Below, one piece after another: positions 8,443 through 16,208 of a stretch of 33,998 bases of DNA. Location: assembly GCA_021847345.1 (NCBI GenBank), contig JAJZTW010000046.1:1-33998 (forward strand), given 5' to 3'. The stretch is from Pseudomonadota bacterium. Lineage in GTDB: Bacteria; Pseudomonadota; Gammaproteobacteria; Burkholderiales; Burkholderiaceae_C. Within the stretch, counting starts at the first letter, position 1, and each line of letters starts with the position of its first letter. The notes beneath the pieces are model-generated. The model did no database searches. It was not told the origin of the DNA and worked only from the letters and a program-made list of their open reading frames with translations. Both the position numbers and the translations under genes were made by a program.

Positions 8443-10794
8443 ATGACTCGTCACAAGCCGGCGGCACCCGCCATCGCTGCGTGTGTCGCCGTTCTCGCCT
8501 GTACGTGCGTGCGAGCCGGACCGGTGGTCCAGTTGCACAGCGTGCAGATCACCGCGTGCACGCAGGCCCCGGCCGATCAGGCGGGTTGCGCGCCGGTTGC
8601 CGCGCGGAACCCCACCGAGCGCATGACCGCATCTCTGCACGAATCCGACATCGGGCTCGTCGGCCCCCAGGGCGGCGGCATGCAGGTCCTGGCGCTGCTG
8701 CCCAACGTGCGCCTCACCGGCTACGCCACGACGGGCGGCTCCTCGGACTCCGGCGTTTACCTGCGCGGGCTCAAGCTGGGCTACAACGAGATCCCCGGAG
8801 ATCTGGCGACCAATGTCATCACGGCCCAGTTCGACGGAGTTCCGCTGAACGACCTGATTCGCAACACCAGCTGGCACTCGTCGCAGGCCCCGATGGCCGC
8901 GTTACTGCAGCGCATGGATGTCACCGCCGGACCCGGCGATGCAGCCACACGCTGGTACGACAGCCTGGGCGGCAGCATCGACTTCATCCCCCCGCAACCG
9001 GGCACGCAACCGGGCACCAAGGTGGAACTGACCGGAGGAAGCTTTCGCACCGGCGTGGCCTCGCTGACGCACGTCACGGGGCAAGCCGACGGGTGGTCCT
9101 CTGCGCTTGGCGTGGCTGGCAGCAGCAGCGAATCGTTCCGCGACGGGCCGGATCGTCTGCATGCGCACGCGTTGCAGGCTTACTTCAAGGCCCGCCGCCA
9201 GATCGAGGGCGGGTCCCTGGATCTGGGGCTGTACGGAGTTCGCCAGCAGGAGGACACGCCGCCCCCGATTCCCGTATCCCTGGCGGACGCGCAGGCCAAC
9301 GGCATCGACCTGCAGGGCCTGGGGGCCGGCGGCGGGGTCTACAGCCAGCCCAGCGCCGGCTACCAGGCCAGCCTGCCGGACGCACTCTGGCGAAACCGCA
9401 CCTCGCTGCAGAACACGCTGTACTGGGCACGCCTGCGGCTGCGCCTGGCCCCGGAGCTGGCGATGACGGAACTCGCCTGGCTGCAGCAGTCGCATGTTCA
9501 GCATGTCCAGCAGAACGATTTTCCGACTGCGGCGGGCATCGGCCTGGATGCAGCCTCCTACGCGCGCACGCTGGGCGACAAGCTCGACTTCACGCTGGAC
9601 CTGGGGGCCGCGCAGCAACTGCGTTGGGGGGGCTATGTGCTGTTCGAGCGCTCGCAGGGCCGTTCGGTCGGCTACACGCCGCGCCCCGGCATCTCGCTGC
9701 AGGGCGACGGCCTCGTCGCCTCCGACGTGCAGAACCTGTCGCAGCAGTCCACGCGCAACCGCTTCTGGGCCCTGTACCTGCAGGACCGCGCGCGCATCGC
9801 TCCCGGCCTGACCGTCGTGCCGGGTCTGCGGGCGGTCGGATTCCAGACCGACTTCCACAATGCCAGCGCCGGACTGGCGTCCACGCTGGGCGTGGACGGC
9901 GCTCTCGCCGACCCCAGCCCCGACACCGCCGATCAGCACGCACGACTCGAGCCGTCGCTCGGCGTGAACCTGGCGGTGGCGCCGGGCCTGCGCGTGCATG
10001 CCAGCTACGCCGTGGCCTTCCACAATCCGGACCTGGAGAACTACGACACCGGCCTGTCGGTCGCTCCGCGCTTGAGCACCCTCGCGCTGCTGCGGGCTCG
10101 CAGTGTCGATGTCGGCGTGATCTGCACCCGTCGTCGGTGGCGGGGCCTGCACGACCTGCGGGCCGCGGTGGATGTGTTCGAGACCCATCTGGGGGGACAG
10201 ACCATCGGCTATGCCAGTGCCTCCAATCCCAACCAGATCACCTTCGGCAGCGGCGCGTCCACGATGCGCGGGGTCGACCTGCGCGCCCGCGCGAGCCTGG
10301 GGCGGCATTGGCGCGGTTTCGTGAATGCCGGCTGGCTGCGCTCCCGCTGGGACGCCTACGTCAACTACGACACCGGAGCGAGCTTCGCGGGCCTGCCGGT
10401 GTCCAACCTGCCGCAGTACACGGCGAGTGCGGGCGTCACGTATCGTCAGTTCCTGTCCGGCGGGGTCGTGGACACGACCCTGTGGGCGCAGTCGCTCGGG
10501 CCGTATCACCTGTTCGACAACCAGCAGGCGGGACCCTCGAGCCGCAGCGAGGGCGGCTACAGGCTGCTGAATCTGGAAATTCGCTACAGCAGCACGGCAC
10601 TGGCCAACCTGATCCCGGGTGCGCAACTCGCCAGCGTCCGGCTCAGGGTGTTCAACCTGACGGATCGGCAGTACGAATCGGCGCAATACATCGCCGCTGG
10701 AGATCTGCTGCAGACTCAAGGGGCGGGTTACGTGCTCGCCTATCCAGGTATGCCGCGCGCACTGTACTTTTCGGTATCAGCGACCTTCAAGTAG
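8443..10794 (+). CDS. TonB-dependent outer-membrane receptor
   Basis: A 783-residue TonB-dependent receptor: a 22-strand outer-membrane barrel with an N-terminal plug that imports a bound ligand using TonB energy. Residues 1-25 form a signal peptide (ending CTCVRA). The plug covers about residues 60-185, with VYLRGLKLGYNEIPGD, ITAQFDGVPLNDL and RMDVTAGPGDAATRWYDSLGGSIDF. The barrel has the usual YxNYDTG and VFNLTDRQYE strands and ends in ALYFSVSATFK, the aromatic-rich last strand. A clear TonB box is not obvious; VVQLHSVQIT after the signal peptide is a candidate. The ATG at 8443 has only a weak ribosome site, which suggests coupling to the upstream phosphoesterase. No FecA-type signalling domain is visible. 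A phosphorylated or metal-organic ligand is plausible, but unproved. Confidence 0.92.
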   Translation: MTRHKPAAPAIAACVAVLACTCVRAGPVVQLHSVQITACTQAPADQAGCAPVAARNPTERMTASLHESDIGLVGPQGGGMQVLALLPNVRLTGYATTGGSSDSGVYLRGLKLGYNEIPGDLATNVITAQFDGVPLNDLIRNTSWHSSQAPMAALLQRMDVTAGPGDAATRWYDSLGGSIDFIPPQPGTQPGTKVELTGGSFRTGVASLTHVTGQADGWSSALGVAGSSSESFRDGPDRLHAHALQAYFKARRQIEGGSLDLGLYGVRQQEDTPPPIPVSLADAQANGIDLQGLGAGGGVYSQPSAGYQASLPDALWRNRTSLQNTLYWARLRLRLAPELAMTELAWLQQSHVQHVQQNDFPTAAGIGLDAASYARTLGDKLDFTLDLGAAQQLRWGGYVLFERSQGRSVGYTPRPGISLQGDGLVASDVQNLSQQSTRNRFWALYLQDRARIAPGLTVVPGLRAVGFQTDFHNASAGLASTLGVDGALADPSPDTADQHARLEPSLGVNLAVAPGLRVHASYAVAFHNPDLENYDTGLSVAPRLSTLALLRARSVDVGVICTRRRWRGLHDLRAAVDVFETHLGGQTIGYASASNPNQITFGSGASTMRGVDLRARASLGRHWRGFVNAGWLRSRWDAYVNYDTGASFAGLPVSNLPQYTASAGVTYRQFLSGGVVDTTLWAQSLGPYHLFDNQQAGPSSRSEGGYRLLNLEIRYSSTALANLIPGAQLASVRLRVFNLTDRQYESAQYIAAGDLLQTQGAGYVLAYPGMPRALYFSVSATFK

Positions 10795-10919
10795 CTGATA
10801 TAGCACGCACTGCTAAGTTCACCATACGGCTTGTGCCACGCAGGTTGGTGCCCCATGGCACGCTCCTACTGCGCCGCATCAAAGGTCGCGCCCGCGCTCG
10901 CACTCGCTAGTGGTCAAGG

Positions 10920-11306
10920 TTGCCAGCGGGTACGGTCAATCCCTTCGCGGTCGAACTGCTCGCTCAACAGGCCGTACCGACAGGCGAGCTGCGCAGCAAG
11001 AGCTGGGACGAATTCGCCGCGCCCGGTGCTCCCGCGATGGATTTCGTGTTCACCGTGTGCGACAACGCTGCCGGGGAGGTGTGCCCGGTGTGGCCGGGCC
11101 AGCCGATGACCGCTCACTGGGGTGTTCCCGATCCGGCGGCCGTTCGTGGCAGCGACGACGACAAGCGGAAGGCTTTCACCTCCGCATTCCGGCAACTCCA
11201 GCGCAGGATTTCGCTCTTCGTCAGTCTGCCGATGCGGCAACTGGACTCGGCGGCAATCCATCGCGAGATCACTGGCATCGGTCGCATCGATGACGCCTCG
11301 GCATGA
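10920..11306 (+). pseudogene. arsC: Arsenate reductase (thioredoxin-type ArsC), 5'-truncated remnant
   Basis: About 128 codons closely match the C-terminal three quarters of the low-molecular-weight-phosphatase type of arsenate reductase: AGTVNPFAVELL, LRSKSWDEFAAPGAP, MDFVFTVCDNAAGEVCPVWPG and THWGVPDP-like AHWGVPDPAA. The redox cysteine in FTVCDNAAG is present. The N-terminal 45-50 residues are missing, including the nucleophilic P-loop Cys (C-x-G-N-S-x-R-S). The sequence just upstream (10799-10918) does not encode them in any frame and has a stop close to the junction. The frame begins with TTG in mid-domain. It cannot reduce arsenate in this form. It is a relic of a deletion or of a mobile-element excision between the TonB receptor and the PiT gene. 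Confidence 0.85.
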
Positions 11307-11620
11307 GCGAAGGAGCAGCATCGCACCCATGGCGAGAGTCCGGCGCGCATTGGAGTCGCCTGCAATCTACCGGGTTGGCTACCGCGGTCGCGCCCGGGTG
11401 TGCTTGCTCGGACGGAGCGAAGCAGCGTACGAAGCGTAGCTGCGGCGAACTGCACCGGGGGTGCACGCCTTGTTGAGGAGGCGCACGTACCAGCGAGTAC
11501 ATGCCCAGGCTGGAGTTGCTGAGGATTGGATGGCGGATACCAGCTTCGGCGATCTCTGACAACTGGCCCCCGTTAGTATCCCGTGGAATTCACCACCTTC
11601 GCCTGGTTGCCCCGCCGGAC
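11307..11620. other. Non-coding stretch between the arsC remnant and the PiT gene
   Basis: 314 bases with no recognisable gene, RNA or terminator on either strand. The short frames present do not resemble known families. The composition differs little from the flanks. It may be scar sequence from the event that removed the arsC 5' end. No strong ribosome site precedes the PiT start at 11621. Confidence 0.5.
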
Positions 11621-12580
11621 ATGAACCTTCCCGACATGCTGCTGGTGCTGCTGGCGCTGGCCTTCGCATGGAGCATGGGGGCGCATTACACGGGCGCCTG
11701 CATGGGTATGCCCTACGCCAGCGGCAGCATCGGCGCGCGCGCCGCGCTGTGGACCACCATGGCGCCGCTGAGCCTGCTCGGCGCCACCTTGCTCAGCCAC
11801 GGCGTGCTGCGCACGGTGGGGCACGGCATCGTTGCCGGCGGGAGTCTCGACACCCCGGCGGCGATTGCGGTGATCGGCTCTGCCTTCGTGCTGACCACGT
11901 TGTTTACGCAACGTCGCCTCCCGACCTCGACCATCCAGATCCTGGTGTTCTGCGTGGTCGGCGCAGGCGCAGCGCTGGGTCTGCGCATCCGCTGGGACAC
12001 GGTGGCCCGGCTGGCGCTGCTTTGGGTGCTCGCCCCGGGCGTGGCCTTCGTGCTGGGCTATGGCTTCACCAGGCTGTTCGACGCCCTGCCGGGACTGGCC
12101 CCGGCGCACGGCGCGGCGCTGCACGTCGGACGCGCCTTGGTTCTGGTGGGCGGCGTCGCGTCACTGGCCATGGGGGCCAACGACGTGTCCCACGCCACCG
12201 GCGTGTTCCTGTCCACCGGACTGTGCGGCCCGCTGGCGGCCGGGCTGATCGGGGGCGCCGGGCTGGCGCTCGGGGTACTAACCTGGGGAAGGCCGTTGCT
12301 CGAGCGGGTTGCCTTCGACATGGTCCGCATGGACCTGCCGATGGCCACGGCCGCGCAACTGGTGCAGGCACTGGTCGTGCTGACCGCGGTGGCCTTCGGC
12401 CTTTTCACGTCGATGAACCAAGCGCTGATCGGCGCCATGGCAGGCGCCGGACTTGCGCGCAGCCGCCACACCATCGACGCGCGCATGATGCTCGGCGTGG
12501 TGCGTGGTTGGTTTATCGGCCCTGCGGCGGGCATGGCACTCGGCTTTGCATTTGCGCGGTTGGTGAACCTGAATTGGTGA
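11621..12580 (+). CDS. PiT-family inorganic phosphate transporter
   Basis: A 319-residue integral membrane protein with about ten hydrophobic segments in two homologous halves, as in the PiT family (low-affinity phosphate, or metal-phosphate, symport through the inner membrane). The second half carries the signature LAMGANDVSHATGVF. The first-half signature reads WSMGAHYTGACMGMPYASGS, where the usual Asn-Asp is His-Tyr; this may mark a subfamily with different substrate handling. The ATG at 11621 begins directly with the first membrane segment; the longer frame upstream encodes nothing conserved. It follows an arsC relic, and PiT carriers also admit arsenate. With the upstream phosphoesterase and TonB receptor it could form a phosphate-acquisition set, but co-regulation is not shown. 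Confidence 0.85.
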   Translation: MNLPDMLLVLLALAFAWSMGAHYTGACMGMPYASGSIGARAALWTTMAPLSLLGATLLSHGVLRTVGHGIVAGGSLDTPAAIAVIGSAFVLTTLFTQRRLPTSTIQILVFCVVGAGAALGLRIRWDTVARLALLWVLAPGVAFVLGYGFTRLFDALPGLAPAHGAALHVGRALVLVGGVASLAMGANDVSHATGVFLSTGLCGPLAAGLIGGAGLALGVLTWGRPLLERVAFDMVRMDLPMATAAQLVQALVVLTAVAFGLFTSMNQALIGAMAGAGLARSRHTIDARMMLGVVRGWFIGPAAGMALGFAFARLVNLNW

Positions 12581-12782
12581 CCATGGAAGTGGGCACGCCA
12601 ATGGCTGCATCAGCCCATGAATTTGGGGAGTCGTCACCAAGGCAACCGTGCCGATGACCGCTGAGCGAACTGCAGCGGCCATCGCGACTGCGCAAGCCCA
12701 ATGGCCGCTCTGGCCGAGCACCGGTCGCTGGCTGCCAAGTGTCAGCAGCTCGGCCGAAGCGGCCATCCAGCTGGCAGGCTGC

Positions 12783-13184
12783 TCAGCGCTGCGCCGGGTC
12801 GGGCAACGGACTGCGCGCGGGCAGCGCCGGGTCGTGCTCGCAGGCAGTCAGCGGGCGAACCCAGGCACGCAGGATGCGCCGGATCTGGTGGCTGCGCGCA
12901 TCGTCGAGCACTTGCAGGCAGGCGCAGCCGTAGCCGTAATGGCCATTCGTCGGTACCCATTGCCGGTCGGGGAAATCCGGCCAGTCGCCCGCGGCCTGAT
13001 GACCTCCCTGGATGCCCACCACCCACTGCGCCTGGCGGTCGGTGAGCCAGGCGTTACCGGGGGTCGGATTGTCGAACCAGCCGCAGCGCGTGGGCGCCCG
13101 ACCCGCGGCGGCGGGTGTCGCGTGCGCGGCGTTGCAGGATACGAGGGCTGCCAGCGCGAGTACGGTGGGGGCGAGCAGGTTCAT
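12783..13184 (-). CDS. DUF4087 family exported protein
   Basis: A 133-residue protein with a cleavable signal peptide (MNLLAPTVLALAALVSCNAAHA) and a DUF4087-type body. The motifs are CGWFDNPTPGNAWLTDR, GIQGGHQAAGDWPDFPD and WVPTNGHYGYGCACL, followed by a C-terminal Cys (LTACEHD). The conserved cysteines suggest disulfide bonds in the periplasm. The function of the family is unknown. The ATG at 13184 is chosen because the signal peptide starts there; the longer frame upstream has unrelated sequence. It converges with the PiT gene across a 202-base gap in which I see no terminator. Confidence 0.8.
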   Translation of the reverse strand: MNLLAPTVLALAALVSCNAAHATPAAAGRAPTRCGWFDNPTPGNAWLTDRQAQWVVGIQGGHQAAGDWPDFPDRQWVPTNGHYGYGCACLQVLDDARSHQIRRILRAWVRPLTACEHDPALPARSPLPDPAQR

Positions 13185-13300
13185 GCTGAGGAAGTGGCCA
13201 GTCCGCGGGCAGCGGCATGGCGCCCGCCGCTCAGGCCGAGAATACCTCCGTAGCGTCGGGCGCGAGGTCTTCATCCGCAGTCCCTGGGCATCGGGCGTGG

Positions 13301-13372
13301 GATCCGCGCGCGGCCATCGAGACCGCGCGCACTCGCCTGGAGGCCATGCGACGAAGACTCTGGAGCAGATGA
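13301..13372 (+). pseudogene. C-terminal stump of a HigB-like toxin
   Basis: The frame reads DPRAAIETARTRLEAMRRRL and ends in TGA at 13370-13372. This matches the helical tail of Gp49/HigB-type RelE-superfamily toxins (pattern PxxAIxxAxxRLxxM). Nothing recognisable of the mRNA-cleaving core is left upstream, where the sequence runs into the start of the DUF4087 gene on the other strand. The stop overlaps the start of the antitoxin stump by about 20 bases, the usual arrangement of higBA operons. Confidence 0.55.
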
Positions 13373-13542
13373 AGGCCGAGCTGGTCGCCAAGCCCGACGT
13401 GCAGGCCGAGCACGACGCGCTGGCCGACGAGTTCGCGATCGCCCGGGAGCTGATGTGCCACAAGGTGGCACCCGGGTTCGCCTGGCGATGCCGCGGTGCT
13501 CCCGGAGCAGTTCGCTCGAAACCGTCCACAGCCGTTCCATGA
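13351..13542 (+). pseudogene. N-terminal stump of a HigA/XRE-type antitoxin with ACG in place of ATG
   Basis: Codons from 13351 read TKTLEQMKAELVAKPDVQAE and continue DALADEFAIARELM up to about 13455. This is the N-terminus typical of XRE-family HigA antitoxins (MKTLxQMKAELL...EFxIARELI). The first codon is ACG where relatives have ATG, with GGAGG seven bases upstream, so the start codon seems to have been lost by one transition. After ELM the similarity stops and the helix-turn-helix is missing; the frame runs on without conservation to 13542. Start loss plus truncation make it non-functional. Confidence 0.6.
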
Positions 13543-13596
13543 AGCGCGGTCTCGCGTGAGGGCGTGCAGGGCGATTGCCCGGAGAGCCTTCGTTTC

Positions 13597-13686
13597 TGGT
13601 GCCCGGAGGGGGAATCGAACCCCCACGACCTGTTCAGGGTCGGCGGATTTTAAGTCCGCTGCGTCTACCGATTTCGCCATCCGGGC
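13597..13686 (-). tRNA. tRNA-Leu, anticodon TAA
   Basis: On the minus strand the acceptor arm GCCCGGA pairs with TCCGGGC, followed by discriminator A and an encoded CCA. The D arm, the anticodon loop CTTAAAA with anticodon TAA, a long variable arm (class II) and the T arm GGGTTCGATTC are all recognisable. The anticodon TAA reads the UUA and UUG leucine codons. The 5' end is at 13686. The toxin-antitoxin relic abuts its 3' side, a common place for integration scars. Confidence 0.95.
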
Positions 13687-14235
13687 CCGACGCCGCCGGG
13701 CATCCTAGCGTACGCGAGCGGGGCCGCGGCTGGCCGAGCGGAACGGGCGGCTTGGCGGGACGGTATCGCAACCATTTGGTTGCGCGTTTGCATGCATTGG
13801 GGACACGATTCGTTGGCGCTGGACGATGCTCTGCGTAGTGCGAGATCTTTGGGTGATCGTCCGGTTGATCGGGAAACAAAAAGAGATATATGGGTTCAAA
13901 TAGGCTTGTGTTTGAGATAAGATTTGATCTGTTCAATGTTCGCCGGATAACCATCTAGAAATTTCCCGTTTGGTAGCAGCTCATGCTGTTCTCCAACGGG
14001 CCGGCAAGTGCGCAGTCGGAAGTCCGTGGGTCACGCCCGCAGGGTATTCCGGCGCAGGTCCGCCCCGCGTCCCGCGGTGGTCCCGAGGCCGCGCACGCAG
14101 GTGGCGCTTGTCCGCCACCAGGGTACGGGCGCCCCGATGGGCCGTCCCGCTTCCCGACCAAGTCGCAGCGCCCGATGCCCTTCGGGCGTCCCGTTCACGG
14201 CGAACACCCCGTTCGCCACCGACTTTGGAGGTGCC
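13687..14235 (+). promoter_or_regulatory. Promoter island and structured leader of gpsA
   Basis: 549 bases without a gene. At 13767-13784 is the near-palindrome CGCAACCA-TT-TGGTTGCG, a possible operator. Bases 13870-13975 are markedly AT-rich for this genome. They contain a candidate sigma-70 promoter, TTCAAA (13895-13900), 17 bases, TAAGAT (13918-13923). Downstream are three hairpins: GGTGGCG/CGCCACC (14100-14119), CGCCCGA/TCGGGCG (14069+100 to 14188, i.e. 14169-14188) and GGCGAAC/GTTCGCC (14199-14217). The last ends shortly before GGAGG at 14227-14231, so the leader could influence ribosome access. The promoter call is tentative; the hairpins are direct observations. Confidence 0.4.
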
Positions 14236-15408
14236 ATGCACGTACGAAACCGCGAAAACTCCCAGGCGCACGGCGCGCGTCAGGCAGCTCACGACCCGGT
14301 GGAGGTCGCCGTGCTCGGCGCCGGCAGCTGGGGGACCGCGCTGGCCGCGGCGGCGCGCCGGGCCGGCCTGGCCACGCGTCTGTGGTCGCGCCGCCCCGAC
14401 GTCGCGCATGCCATCCGCACCACCGGGAGCAATCCTCGCCACCTGCCCGGGATCGAGCTGCCCGCAGGCCTGCTGGCCAGCGACGATCTGCAATGGGTGC
14501 TGGCGAATGCCGACATCGTGCTGTTCGCGGTGCCCTGTTCAGCGCTCGCCCGGGTGGCCGCGCTCGCCGGGGAATTCCTGCCGGCGTCCGCGCTGGCGCT
14601 GGCGACCTGCAAGGGCGTCGAGCCCGGCAGCGGTCGCCTGATGACCCAGGTGCTGCGCGAGCATTGCGCGGCGGAGCAATCCGTGGGCATGCTGGCCGGG
14701 CCCAGTTTCGCCGACGAAGTCGCGCGCGGACTGCCCACGCGCCTGACGCTGGGAATGCGCGCGGCGTCGCCGCGCGACGCCGAAACCGCGCAGGCGCTGG
14801 CGCGGGCCTGGCGCGACGCGGGCATCGAACTCGAGTTGTGCGACGACGAGGTTGGCGTGCAGGTGGCCGGCGCGTTGAAGAACGCGGTGGCCATCGCCTG
14901 CGGCATGGCCACCGCGCAGGGCCTGGGGGAGAACGCGCGTGCCGCCATCGTCTTGCAGGGCCTGGACGACATGCGCCGCCTGACCCTTGCGCTGGGCGGT
15001 CGCGGCGACACGCTGTTGCGCAGCAGCGGGGTGGGAGACCTGTTCCTCACCGCGTCGTCGAGCCACTCGCGCAATACCCGCCTGGGACTGCGCCTCGGAG
15101 CAAGCGCCGAGCAGCGCGCGGGCGCCTGCGACGAGCAGGGCGAGCTGGCGGAGGGAGCGGTTGCCAGCCACGCACTGGCGGCGCTCGAGCGACGCTTGCA
15201 CATCGCCTTGCACGTGCCACGCGCGGTGCGCGACGTGCTCGGCGGCCGCGTCGACGCGGCGCAGGCCCTGCGGGCCTTGCTGGATACCGCGCCCGCCGAC
15301 CCGGAGCCCCAGCGCGCTCTGCCCCCCGCCACGCATCTGGTCACGCACGAGGCAGCCACGCCCGTGCGGGTGCCGGGCGCCTCCTGGAACCACAGGGTGG
15401 TGCAATGA
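14236..15408 (+). CDS. gpsA: Glycerol-3-phosphate dehydrogenase [NAD(P)+]
   Basis: A 390-residue cytoplasmic enzyme that reduces dihydroxyacetone phosphate to sn-glycerol-3-phosphate, the precursor of phospholipids and here probably of glucosylglycerol. The Rossmann motif VAVLGAGSWGTALA lies near residues 22-37, then GPSFADEVARGLPTRLT, the catalytic Lys in ALKNAVAIACG (Lys about 215) and GVGDLFLTASSSHSRN near residue 265. The start is fixed by GGAGG just before the ATG; a long frame continues upstream but encodes nothing conserved. It is longer than usual (about 330) because of a 20-residue N-terminal extension and a 40-residue Pro/Ala-rich tail. Its stop overlaps the start of the HAD gene (ATGA), so the two are translationally coupled. 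Confidence 0.95.
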   Translation: MHVRNRENSQAHGARQAAHDPVEVAVLGAGSWGTALAAAARRAGLATRLWSRRPDVAHAIRTTGSNPRHLPGIELPAGLLASDDLQWVLANADIVLFAVPCSALARVAALAGEFLPASALALATCKGVEPGSGRLMTQVLREHCAAEQSVGMLAGPSFADEVARGLPTRLTLGMRAASPRDAETAQALARAWRDAGIELELCDDEVGVQVAGALKNAVAIACGMATAQGLGENARAAIVLQGLDDMRRLTLALGGRGDTLLRSSGVGDLFLTASSSHSRNTRLGLRLGASAEQRAGACDEQGELAEGAVASHALAALERRLHIALHVPRAVRDVLGGRVDAAQALRALLDTAPADPEPQRALPPATHLVTHEAATPVRVPGASWNHRVVQ

Positions 15409-16208
15409 ACGCTCGCCTGGAGCAGCAGGGGGCGCGTTCGGCGCGCGCGCTGTCCCACAGGACCGTGCTGGCCACGGACCTGGACGGGACCTTCGTCGGC
15501 GGCAGCGACGAGCAGCGTGCCGAGCTGTACGCGTGGATTCGCGAGCATCGCGACCATGTGGCGCTGATTTTCGTGAGCGGGCGCGGACAGGAGCACATGC
15601 GCGAACTCGCTCGCGCGCTGGAACTGCAGCCGGACTATTTCATCGGCGACGTCGGCACCACCGTGGAGCCCGGCGAGGGCGGCTCGCGCGATGCGCTCGA
15701 GCCGGTATGGCAGTGGCTGCGCGGGACCTGGCCCGTCCACGCTCCGCAGCGCATCGAGGCCGTGATGGGGCGCCATCCGCGGCTCAGGCCGCAGCCGTCG
15801 GTGGGGGGGCGGCGCATGTCCTACTTCTACGACGACGAGCCGGCGGCGCTGCGCGCCGCCGGTCACTTGCGCACCCTCGGATTCGACGTGCTGTTGTCCG
15901 ACAACCAGTATTTCGACGTGCTGCCGCGCGGCGTGCAGAAAGGGCCGACCCTGCTGCGCACGCTGCGCGCGCTGGGACTGTCGCCGCAGCGCACGCTGGT
16001 GGCCGGGGACACGCTGAACGACCTGTCCATGTTCCGCACCGGGCTCAGCGGGGTGGCGGTGAGCAACCGCGAGCCTGCGCTGGACCGCGCGTTGCGTGGC
16101 AGCTCGAACGTGCACCTGAGCTCGCTGCCGGGGGCCGCCGGCGTGCTGCAGGCACTGCAACGTTTTCATGCAACCGGAGGAGGACAGGCATGGCTGCGCA
16201 ACTGGTGA
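15405..16208 (+). CDS. HAD-superfamily phosphatase, probable glucosylglycerol-3-phosphate phosphatase
   Basis: A 267-residue HAD-IIB-type phosphatase of the sucrose-phosphatase-like group. The motifs are DLDGTF (nucleophile Asp25, acid/base Asp27), FVSGR (motif II), the Lys in QKGPTLLRTL (motif III) and VAGDTLNDLSMF (motif IV). This is the family fused to the N-terminus of GgpS in the GgpPS proteins of some pseudomonads and Stenotrophomonas, where it dephosphorylates glucosylglycerol-phosphate. Here it is a separate gene overlapping gpsA by 4 bases and ggpS by 19 bases in a different frame. The role is inferred from this context; a trehalose- or sucrose-phosphate phosphatase is the alternative. 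No signal peptide. Confidence 0.8.
   Translation: MNARLEQQGARSARALSHRTVLATDLDGTFVGGSDEQRAELYAWIREHRDHVALIFVSGRGQEHMRELARALELQPDYFIGDVGTTVEPGEGGSRDALEPVWQWLRGTWPVHAPQRIEAVMGRHPRLRPQPSVGGRRMSYFYDDEPAALRAAGHLRTLGFDVLLSDNQYFDVLPRGVQKGPTLLRTLRALGLSPQRTLVAGDTLNDLSMFRTGLSGVAVSNREPALDRALRGSSNVHLSSLPGAAGVLQALQRFHATGGGQAWLRNW

Noticed and set aside
5488..8877. A very long open frame on the minus strand opposite the propeller-phosphoesterase
   Set aside because: It mirrors the codon structure of the conserved plus-strand gene, is rich in His/Arg/Val repeats and has no recognisable domain; it is an antisense artefact of high GC.
8376..10910. A long plus-strand frame overlapping the TonB receptor in another frame
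   Set aside because: Arg/Pro/Gly-rich with no signal peptide or domain, while the overlapping frame has a complete receptor.
11307..11620. Insertion-sequence fragment next to the arsC remnant
   Set aside because: I looked for transposase motifs in all frames and for terminal inverted repeats and found none convincing.
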